Positions 1-9,098 of a stretch of DNA of 64,000 bases are shown one piece after another. The notes beneath the pieces are model-generated. The model searched no databases. It worked only from the letters and a program-made list of their open reading frames with translations, and was not told the origin of the DNA. Origin of the DNA: Faecalicatena faecalis (GTDB lineage Bacteria; Bacillota; Clostridia; Lachnospirales; Lachnospiraceae); contig NZ_JABACJ020000006.1 in NCBI RefSeq assembly GCF_012524165.2, positions 62,001-126,000 of the forward strand, in the 5' to 3' direction. Every line of letters begins with the position of its first letter. The stretch's first letter is position 1. Made by a program: the position numbers and the translations under genes.

Positions 1-1
1 A

Positions 2-430
2 AAAATTGAAAAGGACGCATGCTGCTGTATCGGATGTGGTGAATGTGTAAAGGCATGTCCTGCAAGTGCATGGACCAGACAGCCTGAGAAGTTCTACCGG
101 GTGATCTTAGGTGGAAGAACAGGACGTCAGACCCCAAGAACAGGGAAGATGTTCCTCAACTGGGCAACAGAGGATGTGGTGCTGTCAGTCCTGAAAAATT
201 GGCAGAAGTTCTCTGCATGGGTAATGGATTATAAGCCGGAATACTTACATGGCGGACATCTGATTGACAGAGCAGGGTATAAGAAGTTCAAGGAGATTAT
301 TCTGGAAGGCGTAGAGCTGAATCCTGAATGTCTGGTGGCTGAGGATATGTTCTGGCAGGAGACAGAATATCGTTCTAACTTTAATGTAAAGCCTCTGGAA
401 ATGCATCATCATGCAGGACCGCAGGATTAA
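2..430 (+). CDS. Sulfite/nitrite reductase-like [4Fe-4S] protein, C-terminal part (5' end outside window)
   Basis: The reading frame is open from base 2 and ends in TAA. Its first residues hold a ferredoxin motif, CIGCGECVKACP (CxxCxxCxxxCP), followed by GGRTGRQTPR and a region rich in Trp and His. This layout fits the C-terminal part of siroheme/[4Fe-4S] sulfite or nitrite reductases of the AsrC/Dsr-like group, where the ferredoxin insert passes electrons to the siroheme-[4Fe-4S] centre. The siroheme-binding cysteines should lie upstream of the window, so the exact enzyme cannot be named. A GTG at 101 is internal and not a credible start. A strong terminator follows 23 bases after the stop, so this is the last gene of its operon. 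Confidence 0.6.
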   Translation, partial: KIEKDACCCIGCGECVKACPASAWTRQPEKFYRVILGGRTGRQTPRTGKMFLNWATEDVVLSVLKNWQKFSAWVMDYKPEYLHGGHLIDRAGYKKFKEIILEGVELNPECLVAEDMFWQETEYRSNFNVKPLEMHHHAGPQD

Positions 431-453
431 GTGCCGGGTAAGGCAGAAATTTG

Positions 454-491
454 AGGATAGGAACCGAAAATATGGTTCCTGTCCTTTTTTT
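454..491 (+). terminator. Rho-independent terminator after the reductase gene
   Basis: A 12-bp stem (AGGATAGGAACC with GGTTCCTGTCCT, one G-U pair) and an 8-base loop are followed by a run of seven T. It ends the operon whose tail is at the window start. Confidence 0.85.
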
Positions 492-655
492 GCGTTCAGA
501 GAGCTTATATTGGGGCTGATGTATGTTTCAAGATTCATTCGGTACTTCAAAATAAATATGAACATCATGCTGCGAGTCATGGAATAATCTACCTGTAGTT
601 TTAGAAGTGAAGGAGACGTATAGTTAAAATACCATGCAAATCCTCTGTTTTTTTT

Positions 656-693
656 GAAACGAATATTGAAACGGTTCAATGAATTTGCGTTTC
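656..693. promoter_or_regulatory. Candidate LacI-family operator upstream of the sugar operon
   Basis: The 16-mer ATTGAAACGGTTCAAT (665-680) is a near-perfect palindrome around a central CG, the hallmark of LacI-family operators. It is enclosed by outer half-sites GAAACG (656-661) and CGTTTC (688-693). The first gene starts at 832 and a LacI-type regulator is the second gene, so autoregulation of the operon is the simplest reading. A TATAAT at 735-740 could be the -10, but I see no good -35 at 16-18 bp. The rest of the gene-free stretch 492-831 is AT-rich and shows nothing else I can support. Confidence 0.55.
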
Positions 694-831
694 GGAAGTA
701 TTGAATTATGAAGTGGCTTCCGTTATCCTTTTTATATAATAATTCCGGAGTTAAGAAGTAAAATTTAGTAAAAATGCAGTAAGAGTAATGTATGAATGGC
801 AGCAGATCAGTGGCACAGGAGGACAGGATGA

Positions 832-1710
832 ATGAATAAGATAGGAATACATTTTGGATATTTTAACAGGGATTGGGATACTGATTTTATCAGACAGATC
901 GATCAGGTAAAAAGAATCGGATTTGATATATTGGAAGTAGCTCCGGCTCCTTTGATGAAGTTGTCAAAAGAGCAGAGAGAGGAAATCGCAGGCTGTGCAA
1001 AGGAACAAGGAATTGAGTTTACATTTTCTGTAGGTCTTGGAAAAGAATATGATCTTGCTTCGCCAGATGAGCAGATCAGAAAGGCAGGAATTCAGTTTAC
1101 ACTAGATACTTTTGAGATCATGCAGGAAATGGGAAGCACAATGTATTCAGGAGTGGATATCGGTGCATGGAATCAGACATATTCCTACGGGGTACTGGAC
1201 AAGAGTGCGGAATGGAAACGCTCAGTCGAATCGGTCAAAGAGATTATGAAATCTGCAGAGGAGAAAGGAATCACCTATGCAGTCGAGGTTGTGAACCGCT
1301 ATGAATCTTCACTCGTAAATACGGCAGAGGAAGCAATGGACTATATATCCAGAGTCGGCAGCCCCAATTTAAAAATTCTGCTGGATACATACCACATGAA
1401 TATTGAAGAGGACAGTTTTGAACAGGCAATCAAGCTGGTCGGAGATAAGCTGGGACATTTTCATGTAGGTGAGCCGAATCGGAGACCACCGAGTACGAAC
1501 GGGAGAATGCCGTGGGATGAAATCACATTAGCATTAAAAGCCATTCAATATGAAGGGGCGATCGTGATGGAGCCATTTATCAAAATGGGCGGTGAGGTAG
1601 GACGTGATATCAAGGTATGGAGAGATATCAGTAAGGGTGCATCTCAGGAGGAAATGGAAGGGCTGGCTGCAGATGCGATTTATATGCTTCATAAGAAGAT
1701 GCAGCAGTAA
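832..1710 (+). CDS. Sugar 3-epimerase of the D-allulose (psicose)/D-tagatose 3-epimerase family
   Basis: This 292-residue TIM-barrel protein belongs to the xylose-isomerase-like superfamily and closely follows clostridial D-psicose 3-epimerases in length and motifs. The metal and catalytic residues are in place: E152 (VEVVNR), D185 (LLDTYHMN), H188, H211 (GHFHVGE), R217 and E247 (VMEPF). It should interconvert a ketose with its C3 epimer, such as fructose/allulose, tagatose/sorbose or xylulose/ribulose, in the cytoplasm. The true substrate is not visible in the sequence. AGGAGG at 817-822 fixes the ATG at 832. It is the first gene of an operon with a LacI-type regulator 11 bases downstream and a sugar ABC importer. 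Confidence 0.85.
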   Translation: MNKIGIHFGYFNRDWDTDFIRQIDQVKRIGFDILEVAPAPLMKLSKEQREEIAGCAKEQGIEFTFSVGLGKEYDLASPDEQIRKAGIQFTLDTFEIMQEMGSTMYSGVDIGAWNQTYSYGVLDKSAEWKRSVESVKEIMKSAEEKGITYAVEVVNRYESSLVNTAEEAMDYISRVGSPNLKILLDTYHMNIEEDSFEQAIKLVGDKLGHFHVGEPNRRPPSTNGRMPWDEITLALKAIQYEGAIVMEPFIKMGGEVGRDIKVWRDISKGASQEEMEGLAADAIYMLHKKMQQ

Positions 1711-1721
1711 GGAACGAGCAT

Positions 1722-3944
1722 ATGTCCACAATCAAGGATGTTGCCAGGATAGCAGGAGTTTCAGTTGGTACAGTTTCGAACTTCTTAAATGGCAGAGAAA
1801 ATGTAAAGGAAGAAAAGGTACTCCTTATTAAACAGGCAATGGAGACATTGGATTACAGGCCCAATTATATGGCACAGAATCTGAAAAGTCAGAAGAGCAG
1901 AGTGATAGGGATTTTATTTCCGAGTTTGGATGAACCGTATAACGATATCTATCAGGGACTGACGGAATATCTGGATATGAAGAATTTCATTACCGTATTA
2001 AAGCTGACGCATAACAACATCGTGCTGGAGAATCAGTTTTTAGATCAGCTTGTAAATATAGGGGCACTGGGAATTATTATGGTATCCAATGATGCTGCAA
2101 ACATAGAGAAATACAAGAAAATAGAGAAAAAGGGAGTCTCTTTAGTATTCGTAGAACGTAAAGTCGGTCAGGGAAGCTTTAGCAATGTACTGTTTGAGAA
2201 TAAAGACTTGGTCTATGATATCACAGCCAGACTACTTGAAAAGGATGCAGAAGCAGAGATAAAAGTCCTTCTGGGGAAACAGGAGTTTTCTAATGAAAAG
2301 GATTGTGCCGAGGGATATCTGGCAGCCCGTGAATCAGGAAATGAGGATATCGAGGTTATCAAAGAAATAAACAGAGAAGCAGTTTTTGACCATATTTACC
2401 GCAGTATTATGAGTTTTATACCGAGGCCGCAGCATATCATCGTATCTTCGATTGAATTCGCAGAAATCTGCGTTGAGGTGTGTAATATTCTTAAGGCAGA
2501 TATCTGTATACATGCACTTGCTGGAGAAAAATGGTATATGACGGATATTCAGAAGAACATGGTCCAATATGGAAGAAATGCAATTCTGATGGGAAAACAG
2601 GCCGGCGAGAAGATGAATGAAATGCTGTCTCATAGAAATCTGCCAGAGCGGAATACAATTTATATAAATTCGAAGGAAAATTATAGCTCTCCTGAAATTG
2701 GAATCAATCTGGAAACAGAGAAAAAACTCAGAATACTTACCTATAGATGTGACGCATCAGAGGCTTTGAAAAAACTGGCTGCCAGCTTTAAAAAGCAGTG
2801 TGGTATTGAGATCGAATTCCATGAACTCGGATACACAAAATTGAGAGAACGGCTGAAAAAAGAATTTGCAGTGCAGTCACAGGAATATGACATCTATATG
2901 TTCGACCTCCCCTGGATGGGAAGCGTACTTTCAAACAATGTATTTGCGGATCTGACAAAGGAGGTAAAGGAAGATAATCTGCTGAAGCGGTACCCCAAAA
3001 CAATTACAAAGGCATTTTATAAATATGACAGGGGAATCCATATTTTTCCAATCATAGCAACGACGCAGATTCTGCTCTACCGGAAAGACATTTTTACAAA
3101 TCAGGATATCAAGTCACAGTTCATGAACATGTATGGATATGAATTATCTCCTCCCGGTACCTGGTCCAATTTTAATACGATAGCAGAGTTTTTTGACCGG
3201 AGTGTGAATCCAAAATCACCTTTTCGTTACGGGACTGCGGCAAGTGCATTAGAACCAATTGGACTGATCAATGAGTTCCTTCCCAGACAATGGGCCTTTC
3301 ATGGGAAAATAGCGGACCGTTGGGGAAAGGTAGTGATTGACAGTGAAGAAAATGTAAAAGCGCTGGAGAATCTGGTCACCACCTTTGAACATATACCAGA
3401 GGGGACAGAAGGATATTTCTGGGATGAGATCTTTGAGATGCTTTTAAAAGGAGAGATTCCAATGGCTCAGGGTTTTGCTTCTCATTATCAGCCTGGAAAG
3501 TATTCGGTTGAGGGGAATACTTATGAGAAGTATATAGAGGCAGTCCCCCTGCCGGGACACAGACCCATGCTGGGAGGCTGGGCATTAGGGATCAACAAGT
3601 TTTCGGATCATATAAAAGAGTGTTACGAGTTTATTAAGTGGAACCTGAATGATAAGACAGCAATTCTGAATATGCGTCTATGCGGGTGTGTACCTACAAC
3701 TACAGTTTTTCAAGATGATACATTGAAATTGAGCTATCCCTGGCTGAATATGGTAAATGAAAAGGTAGAGATGGGAAGTCTGCGAGAGGAAATCATGGAT
3801 AGTGAAAGGCGGGTCATCAATACAGAACTTGTAGATGAGGCCATATCAAGAGGAATTAAAAAAGCTGTTTTAAAGAAAGAGACGCCTGTTGAGGCACTTA
3901 GTAAAATACGAAAGGAAATCAGTCAGTTGATTTCGGGAAAATAA
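1722..3944 (+). CDS. LacI-type DNA-binding regulator fused to an extracellular-solute-binding-protein domain
   Basis: The protein has 740 residues, about twice the normal LacI length. Residues 1-60 are a classic LacI helix-turn-helix (IKDVARIAGVSVGTVSNFLN) with a hinge helix (YRPNYMAQNLKSQKS). Residues about 60-330 are a divergent periplasmic-binding-protein type 1 core. Residues about 335-735 resemble a family 1 solute-binding protein of the MalE type, with a ligand-cleft-like segment IFPIIATTQILLYRKDIF. There is no signal peptide or lipobox, so the binding-protein domain must act in the cytoplasm as a second ligand sensor. Its position between the epimerase and importer genes makes it the likely regulator of this operon, with the palindrome at 665-680 as candidate operator. 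Confidence 0.85.
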   Translation: MSTIKDVARIAGVSVGTVSNFLNGRENVKEEKVLLIKQAMETLDYRPNYMAQNLKSQKSRVIGILFPSLDEPYNDIYQGLTEYLDMKNFITVLKLTHNNIVLENQFLDQLVNIGALGIIMVSNDAANIEKYKKIEKKGVSLVFVERKVGQGSFSNVLFENKDLVYDITARLLEKDAEAEIKVLLGKQEFSNEKDCAEGYLAARESGNEDIEVIKEINREAVFDHIYRSIMSFIPRPQHIIVSSIEFAEICVEVCNILKADICIHALAGEKWYMTDIQKNMVQYGRNAILMGKQAGEKMNEMLSHRNLPERNTIYINSKENYSSPEIGINLETEKKLRILTYRCDASEALKKLAASFKKQCGIEIEFHELGYTKLRERLKKEFAVQSQEYDIYMFDLPWMGSVLSNNVFADLTKEVKEDNLLKRYPKTITKAFYKYDRGIHIFPIIATTQILLYRKDIFTNQDIKSQFMNMYGYELSPPGTWSNFNTIAEFFDRSVNPKSPFRYGTAASALEPIGLINEFLPRQWAFHGKIADRWGKVVIDSEENVKALENLVTTFEHIPEGTEGYFWDEIFEMLLKGEIPMAQGFASHYQPGKYSVEGNTYEKYIEAVPLPGHRPMLGGWALGINKFSDHIKECYEFIKWNLNDKTAILNMRLCGCVPTTTVFQDDTLKLSYPWLNMVNEKVEMGSLREEIMDSERRVINTELVDEAISRGIKKAVLKKETPVEALSKIRKEISQLISGK

Positions 3945-3961
3945 AGGAAGAGGAGATAGAC

Positions 3962-4945
3962 ATGAAAAAAGTAAAACAGCTGTTACAGGCAGATCTATCC
4001 AGTGTCATTGTGCCGATTATTGTGATTTTTGCAATCCTGGCAGCAACGAGCGAAGGATTTTTATCTTCCTATAACATGTATTCAGTATTACAGTCAGTAC
4101 CTATTTTCGTCATTGTAGGTCTGGCACAGATGGTTGTGCTGTCCTTGGGGCAGATGAATCTGGCGGTAGGTTCCATAGGTGTTCTGTCCAGTGTTGTTTT
4201 TGGAATTGCCATGCAGAAGTGGGGACTGCCTACAGTGGTCTGTATTATAGCTGCGTGTGGTGCCGGGCTGCTTCAGGGTTATTTACAGGGAATCATGGTT
4301 ACCAAATCAGGAATCAATCCATTTATCATTTCTCTGGCATTATTAAGTCTCTATAAAGGACTTGCGCTGGTCATTACAAGCGGGCAGCCATTTTCGCAGT
4401 TGAGTGAGGGGTTTAAGACGTTTGGGAATATCAAGGTCCTGAACCTGTTCCCTGCAACGATTTTCGTCGCAGTGTTGGTGGGTGTGACCATGTTTATCGT
4501 CATACGTTACAGAAAGCTTGGTAAGAAACTTCTGGCCTGTGGGTCAAATGGAGTGGCAGCAGTCTATTCCGGGGTAAATTATGATAAAACGGTGATTGCG
4601 GGGCATTGCCTGAGCGGCGTTCTCTGTGCAGTGGCAGCGATTCTGCAGGTATCACGGTTTGGAAGCGTGCAGCTTTCCATAGGCGATGACTGGATGCTGA
4701 CTTCCTTTGTTGTCCCGGTATTAGGCGGTACATTACTCTCTGGCGGGAAAGTAAATGTAATCGGGACGTTCCTGGGGGGCTTTCTGATGGTCCTGATCAA
4801 CAACGCAATTGTATTGTGGGGAGTCAGCTCCTATGCCACAAATGCAGCGGTGGGTATTATTCTCCTGCTCGCATATGAGGTGGACAGAATGAGGAAGAAG
4901 ATGATGACGAACCAAGCGAAGAATGCGGTTGAGAAGGAGGGGTAG
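3962..4945 (+). CDS. Ribose-type sugar ABC transporter permease, first subunit
   Basis: A 327-residue, very hydrophobic protein with about ten predicted membrane spans and the RbsC/BPD_transp_2 pattern, including GQMNLAVGSIG near residue 60 and the conserved VPVLGGTLLSGGKVNVIGTFLGG block near residue 255. It should form half of the membrane channel of a pentose/hexose importer. It begins 17 bases after the regulator and stops three bases before the start of a second, different permease. Two distinct permeases, as in the E. coli galactofuranose system YtfT/YjfF, point to a heterodimeric channel. Confidence 0.9.
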   Translation: MKKVKQLLQADLSSVIVPIIVIFAILAATSEGFLSSYNMYSVLQSVPIFVIVGLAQMVVLSLGQMNLAVGSIGVLSSVVFGIAMQKWGLPTVVCIIAACGAGLLQGYLQGIMVTKSGINPFIISLALLSLYKGLALVITSGQPFSQLSEGFKTFGNIKVLNLFPATIFVAVLVGVTMFIVIRYRKLGKKLLACGSNGVAAVYSGVNYDKTVIAGHCLSGVLCAVAAILQVSRFGSVQLSIGDDWMLTSFVVPVLGGTLLSGGKVNVIGTFLGGFLMVLINNAIVLWGVSSYATNAAVGIILLLAYEVDRMRKKMMTNQAKNAVEKEG

Positions 4946-4947
4946 AC

Positions 4948-5898
4948 ATGGATTTTAAGAAAATCAGGAAATCAAACGGATTCAGCGTATCTCTCATTAT
5001 TATCTGCATGATTGCGGTCATGTGTATTATAAAAAGAAATTATCTTTCAGCAGACAATATCAGTGCGCTTTTAAAGGTTCTTGCGGTGACCTCTCTTGTG
5101 GGAAGCTCTCAGATGATCAGTATTGCGAGTGGCGGCATGAATGTATCCATCGGGTCAACAGGAGCGATGTCAGCAATTTTCTGTGGACTGCTGATGCAGA
5201 ATGCGGGACTGCCTGTGCCGGCAGCGATTTTTATCGGTCTTTTGACAGGAGCAGGCTGCGGTGTCATTAATGGTCTGTTGATTTATAGAAACGGCGGAGT
5301 AGGTGTAGCCAGCTTTTTGACTACTTTAGCAACAAATTCTGTATTTACAGGGATTATTTATATGATTACAACAGGGCATGGTGTCAGTAAAATCCCAGCA
5401 TCCTTTGTTGCAATCGGCAATACAAAGTTAGGAGCGATTCCCACCTCTATGATCGTTATGCTGGTCATTCTGATATTGATCTATCTCCTGTTTCGTTATA
5501 CAGGATGGGGAAAGCAGATTCTTGCATTTGGAGCGAACCCGAAATCGGCGGAATTATATGGAATCTCGAGATTTAGAACAATTATGCGTGTCAATATACT
5601 TGCAAGTGTGATTGCAGCCGTTGCGGGCATGATGGTAGTGATGCGGGTAGGTACAGCACAGCCGGATATCGGGTCTGACTGGATGCTCCAGTCTTTCGCG
5701 GCTCCTTTGATTGGAGGGACAAGGCAGGCAGGAGGAAAAGTCAATGTATTTGGCGTCATTCTGGGTGCTTTCGTACTGACGATCATACAAAATGCACTGG
5801 TTCATCTGGGCGTGGATGTGTATTGGACAGAGCTGATTAATGGTGTCGTTATTATCGTGATCATGGCGCTTGACCGGCTGCGTTCTATGAAAAAGTAG
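4948..5898 (+). CDS. Ribose-type sugar ABC transporter permease, second subunit
   Basis: A 316-residue paralogue of the preceding permease, with the same RbsC-like signature (SGGMNVSIGSTGAMSA, and LIGGTRQAGGKVNVFGV near the C-terminus) and about ten membrane spans. GAGAAGGAGGGG directly upstream serves as ribosome binding site and overlaps the end of the first permease gene, so the two are probably translationally coupled. The pair should make the transmembrane heterodimer driven by the ATPase that starts 21 bases downstream. Confidence 0.9.
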   Translation: MDFKKIRKSNGFSVSLIIICMIAVMCIIKRNYLSADNISALLKVLAVTSLVGSSQMISIASGGMNVSIGSTGAMSAIFCGLLMQNAGLPVPAAIFIGLLTGAGCGVINGLLIYRNGGVGVASFLTTLATNSVFTGIIYMITTGHGVSKIPASFVAIGNTKLGAIPTSMIVMLVILILIYLLFRYTGWGKQILAFGANPKSAELYGISRFRTIMRVNILASVIAAVAGMMVVMRVGTAQPDIGSDWMLQSFAAPLIGGTRQAGGKVNVFGVILGAFVLTIIQNALVHLGVDVYWTELINGVVIIVIMALDRLRSMKK

Positions 5899-5918
5899 GA
5901 AGGATAAGGTGAGAAAAG

Positions 5919-7424
5919 ATGTCTGAATACATATTAGAATTAGAGAGTATCACCAAGATTTTTCCTGGTGTAAAAGCATTGGATGATGTGTCTTTTAAAA
6001 TTAAAAAGGGTGAGATTCACGCACTGGTCGGAGAAAACGGTGCGGGAAAGTCTACGTTGATCAATATTATCTCCGGTGTATTTGAGCCCACGAAAGGGCA
6101 GGTGAAGGTGGATGGCAGGCCAGAGAAAATAACGAATCCCGGGAAAGCTTTTGATTTGGGAATCGGTGTGGTACATCAAGAAAGAAATCTGATTGATACA
6201 TTTAATGTCGCTGAAAATATATGTTTTATGGATGTATCGACTGGAAAATCAAAACTGATTGATAAAGAAGCCATGAAACAAAAAGCCGTTAAGGATATGG
6301 AACGGGTAGGATTAGACCTAGATCCGGGACAGGGAATTGAGGAACTTACATCCGGGAAAAAGCAGATGCTGGAGATCGCAAGGGCCATGTGTATGGATTC
6401 CAAAGTCCTGTTGTTAGATGAACCGACCGCTTCTATTTCCCTGACAGAAGCAGATCAGCTTCTGAAGACAGTAAAACAGCTTCGAGAAGAAGGAGTTTCT
6501 ATTATTTATATCAGCCATAAGCTGGAAGAGATTTTTGAAATCGCTGACAGCATTACTGTGATTCGGGATGGGAAAAATGTAGGACAGACCCTGCCTGCAT
6601 CTTCTTTGGATAAAGATAAGCTGATCGAGCTTATGGTTGGACGAAAGCATGTGATTGAGACCTACGCGAATAGGGAATTCGAGTCTGCACCCGTTGTGCT
6701 TGAGGCGGATGAGATCAGTAGTAAAAAGAATACAATTCCTAAATCTTTTTATCTGAAAAAAGGAGAAATTCTGGGCTGGTATGGTCTGGTAGGAGCAGGA
6801 CGAACGGAGTTTGCCAGGGAGATCATAGGAATCGACCCTGTCCGAAAGGGCACATTAAAAGTAAAGGGGCAGGAAGTCAAAATAGGCAGTTACGAGGAAG
6901 CTTTTCAAAAATATAAAATCTGTTATATTTCTGAGAACCGTAAGGAGGAAGGACTCTTTCTTCAACATAGTATTACAGATAATATCGGGATCATTGCATT
7001 GAAAGAAATCTGCAGCAGGGGAGGATTTATTTCTTATAAGAAGCAGGATGAAATTACCGAGAAATATAAAAAATCACTCAGTATCAAAGCAAAAGATATA
7101 TTCGTGGAGACTGCCAGCTTAAGCGGAGGTAATCAGCAGAAGATCTGCATTGCAAAAGGGCTTTGTGTGAATCCAGAGATCATGATCATCGATGAGCCGA
7201 CAGTGGGAATTGATGTGAACACAAAAGGCGAGATACATTCACTGATCTATGAACTTTCAAACCAGGGGATTTCAGTCATAGTCATTTCTTCTGATATGGG
7301 AGAACTGGTCCAGTTGGCAGATCGGATTATTGTATTTAAAGATCATGAAATTAAAGGAGAGCTAGAAAATAATAAAGATTATGGAAGCATGAGTACGAAG
7401 GTCATGGGAAGTATTTTGTTATAG
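5919..7424 (+). CDS. Sugar ABC transporter ATP-binding protein, double NBD (RbsA/MglA type)
   Basis: A 501-residue tandem ATPase of the carbohydrate-uptake CUT2 class. The first half has an intact Walker A (GENGAGKST, about residues 40-48) and Walker B (LLLDEPTA), but its signature is degenerate (ELTSGKKQM). The second half has the usual degenerate Walker A (GLVGAGRTE) with an intact signature (LSGGNQQK) and Walker B (MIIDEPT). This asymmetry is normal for RbsA-like proteins. It powers the two-permease importer encoded upstream; the binding protein follows after a 174-base gap with a hairpin. Confidence 0.93.
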   Translation: MSEYILELESITKIFPGVKALDDVSFKIKKGEIHALVGENGAGKSTLINIISGVFEPTKGQVKVDGRPEKITNPGKAFDLGIGVVHQERNLIDTFNVAENICFMDVSTGKSKLIDKEAMKQKAVKDMERVGLDLDPGQGIEELTSGKKQMLEIARAMCMDSKVLLLDEPTASISLTEADQLLKTVKQLREEGVSIIYISHKLEEIFEIADSITVIRDGKNVGQTLPASSLDKDKLIELMVGRKHVIETYANREFESAPVVLEADEISSKKNTIPKSFYLKKGEILGWYGLVGAGRTEFAREIIGIDPVRKGTLKVKGQEVKIGSYEEAFQKYKICYISENRKEEGLFLQHSITDNIGIIALKEICSRGGFISYKKQDEITEKYKKSLSIKAKDIFVETASLSGGNQQKICIAKGLCVNPEIMIIDEPTVGIDVNTKGEIHSLIYELSNQGISVIVISSDMGELVQLADRIIVFKDHEIKGELENNKDYGSMSTKVMGSILL

Positions 7425-7521
7425 TTTCAATCATTATTAGGCAGAAATGGGAGAAGGAACGGCCGTATTCTACCATTTGGCATAAATGTTCCAATGAAAA
7501 CGAATTCAAAAGTTAAGTATA

Positions 7522-7554
7522 CCCATAGGGCATCCACTCACGTATGTCCTTGGG
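7522..7554 (+). other. Intercistronic RNA hairpin before the binding-protein gene
   Basis: CCCATAGGGCAT (7522-7533) can pair with ATGTCCTTGGG (7544-7554), with one bulge and one G-U pair. No T-run follows, so it is not a standard terminator. Hairpins in front of binding-protein genes often protect the downstream message or limit read-through. The rest of the 174-base gap shows no clear promoter. Confidence 0.4.
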
Positions 7555-7604
7555 GCGGAGTTACAGATGACCTTTTAAATAAGGTATAAAAGAGGAGAAT
7601 GAAT

Positions 7605-8723
7605 ATGAAAAAGAAAGTAATCAGCATGCTCTTATGTATGGTAATGACAGTATCACTAGCAACAGGATGTGCAGGCGGCGGAACTAAAAGTAAAGACAGC
7701 GGCAGTACGGATCCGGCAAGTCCGTCAACAGAATATGAAGAAAGTATATGGAAGGATGTCGTAGATTATGGCCCGGTAGACGGTAAATCGGATAAAGACT
7801 ATTCTTTCGGCGGCGTGTTCGGTGCAATTAATTCTTATAGCGATCCCATGCAGGGCGCGGCTAATGAGGCGGCAAAAGAACTGGGAATCCCGGAAACTGA
7901 GTTTGATGCACCGAAAGACTGGATTCAGAATGATCAGAATACGATTCTGGACGGACTGATCGCAAAGGGACTAAAGGGAATCTATATGATGACATCAGAT
8001 CCCGTTGCAGGAAATGAACAGATTTCTAAGATGGTCGGTTCAGGTGTGCCGGTCGTTTGCGTAGGGGGCTCTCCAGATACCCCTTCACAGGCTACTCTGA
8101 CACTTGCAACAGATGTATACCAGGCTTCTTATGATGGTACAAAAAATCTGATTGAAGCAATGGGCGGGAAAGGCGGCGTAGTCGGCCTTTGCGGCGCTGT
8201 GACAGATACGAATACACAGTCCAGAATGAAGGCGATTGAAGATGCGTGTGACGAATATCCAGATGTAAAGCTGGTTCAGATTATCGGAGATATTGATGAA
8301 TCAGAAGCATCGGTGACCGCAGTGGAAAATATTCTGGCAGCAAAAGGTGACCAGATCAATGGATTTATCAGCACATGCTATTACCCTTCAGTTGCACTGG
8401 CAAGTATTCTTTCAGATGAAAAATATAGTGAGATCCATGCGATCGGATGCGATACGGATGAAGCAGTTCTTGACGGAATCAGGAGCGGTGCATTGGACGG
8501 GACTATGTCACAGAATCCATGGGGACAGGCATATCTTGCAACAGTGACACTAAAGATGCTTACAGATGGATGGACCTATGAAGAGAATGAAGATTTCCTT
8601 GTGGATTCAGGATCCTTCTATATTACACAAGAGAATGTTGATAAAGTAGAGCAAACTGAGAAAGAAGCAACAATGGAAATGGCAAAAACTTGGACGGACA
8701 AATTTAAAGCACCATCTAAGTAA
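7605..8723 (+). CDS. Sugar ABC transporter substrate-binding lipoprotein
   Basis: A 372-residue protein with a lipoprotein signal peptide: Lys-rich start, hydrophobic core and lipobox LATGC (Cys at about residue 23). A low-complexity linker rich in Gly, Ser, Thr and Pro leads into a periplasmic-binding-protein type 1 (RbsB/YtfQ-like) domain. It should be tethered outside the membrane and deliver sugar to the importer encoded upstream. GAGGAG at 7592-7597 lies one base from the ATG at 7599 but seven bases from the ATG at 7605, so I prefer 7605. The ligand is not evident; the neighbouring enzymes suggest a rare pentose or ketose. Confidence 0.9.
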   Translation: MKKKVISMLLCMVMTVSLATGCAGGGTKSKDSGSTDPASPSTEYEESIWKDVVDYGPVDGKSDKDYSFGGVFGAINSYSDPMQGAANEAAKELGIPETEFDAPKDWIQNDQNTILDGLIAKGLKGIYMMTSDPVAGNEQISKMVGSGVPVVCVGGSPDTPSQATLTLATDVYQASYDGTKNLIEAMGGKGGVVGLCGAVTDTNTQSRMKAIEDACDEYPDVKLVQIIGDIDESEASVTAVENILAAKGDQINGFISTCYYPSVALASILSDEKYSEIHAIGCDTDEAVLDGIRSGALDGTMSQNPWGQAYLATVTLKMLTDGWTYEENEDFLVDSGSFYITQENVDKVEQTEKEATMEMAKTWTDKFKAPSK

Positions 8724-8759
8724 CAGAACAAACAGATGAACAGGCAAAGAAGGTGCACA

Positions 8760-9077
8760 ATGAAACGTATCGGAAGAATCGTAAAATTAAAACCACAGAT
8801 GCGCAGGCGGTATATAGAGCTCCACTCAAATCCATGGCCAGAGGTGACAAAAGCAATCCGTGACTGCGGTATCAGAAACTTTTCCATATATGTAAAAGGA
8901 GATCTTTTATTCTCTTATTTTGAATATATTGGTGATGCATACCAGGAAGACATGCAGAGGCTTAACTTACTGACGGCCGGATGGCTTAAGGAAACGGACC
9001 AGTGTCAGGAGCCTGTGGCGGAGGCCGGGGCAGATGAGCTGTGGAGTGTTATGGAAGAAATCTTTTATCAGGAATAG
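8760..9077 (+). CDS. L-rhamnose mutarotase-like protein (RhaM/RhaU family)
   Basis: A 105-residue dimeric alpha/beta-barrel family protein. It has the family pattern R-x-Y-x-E-L-H-x-N-P-W-P, with H22 at the position of the catalytic histidine of E. coli RhaM. It should interconvert alpha and beta anomers of a sugar entering the cell. An in-frame ATG lies at 8736, but AAGG at 8750-8753 and the family N-terminus (MKRIGRIVKLKP) support 8760. No rhamnose isomerase, kinase or aldolase is nearby, so the substrate may be a stereochemically related sugar such as lyxose, whose C2-C4 configuration resembles that of mannose. Confidence 0.8.
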   Translation: MKRIGRIVKLKPQMRRRYIELHSNPWPEVTKAIRDCGIRNFSIYVKGDLLFSYFEYIGDAYQEDMQRLNLLTAGWLKETDQCQEPVAEAGADELWSVMEEIFYQE

Positions 9078-9098
9078 GCAGAAAAGGAGACATAAGGC

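Noticed and set aside
245..679. Minus-strand frame of 144 codons over the reductase end and gap
   Set aside because: It spans a strong plus-strand terminator and the operator and has no start signal.
431..831. Riboswitch or T-box in the long gap before the sugar operon
   Set aside because: No conserved riboswitch core or T-box sequence could be found; only a terminator, an operator-like palindrome and AT-rich DNA.
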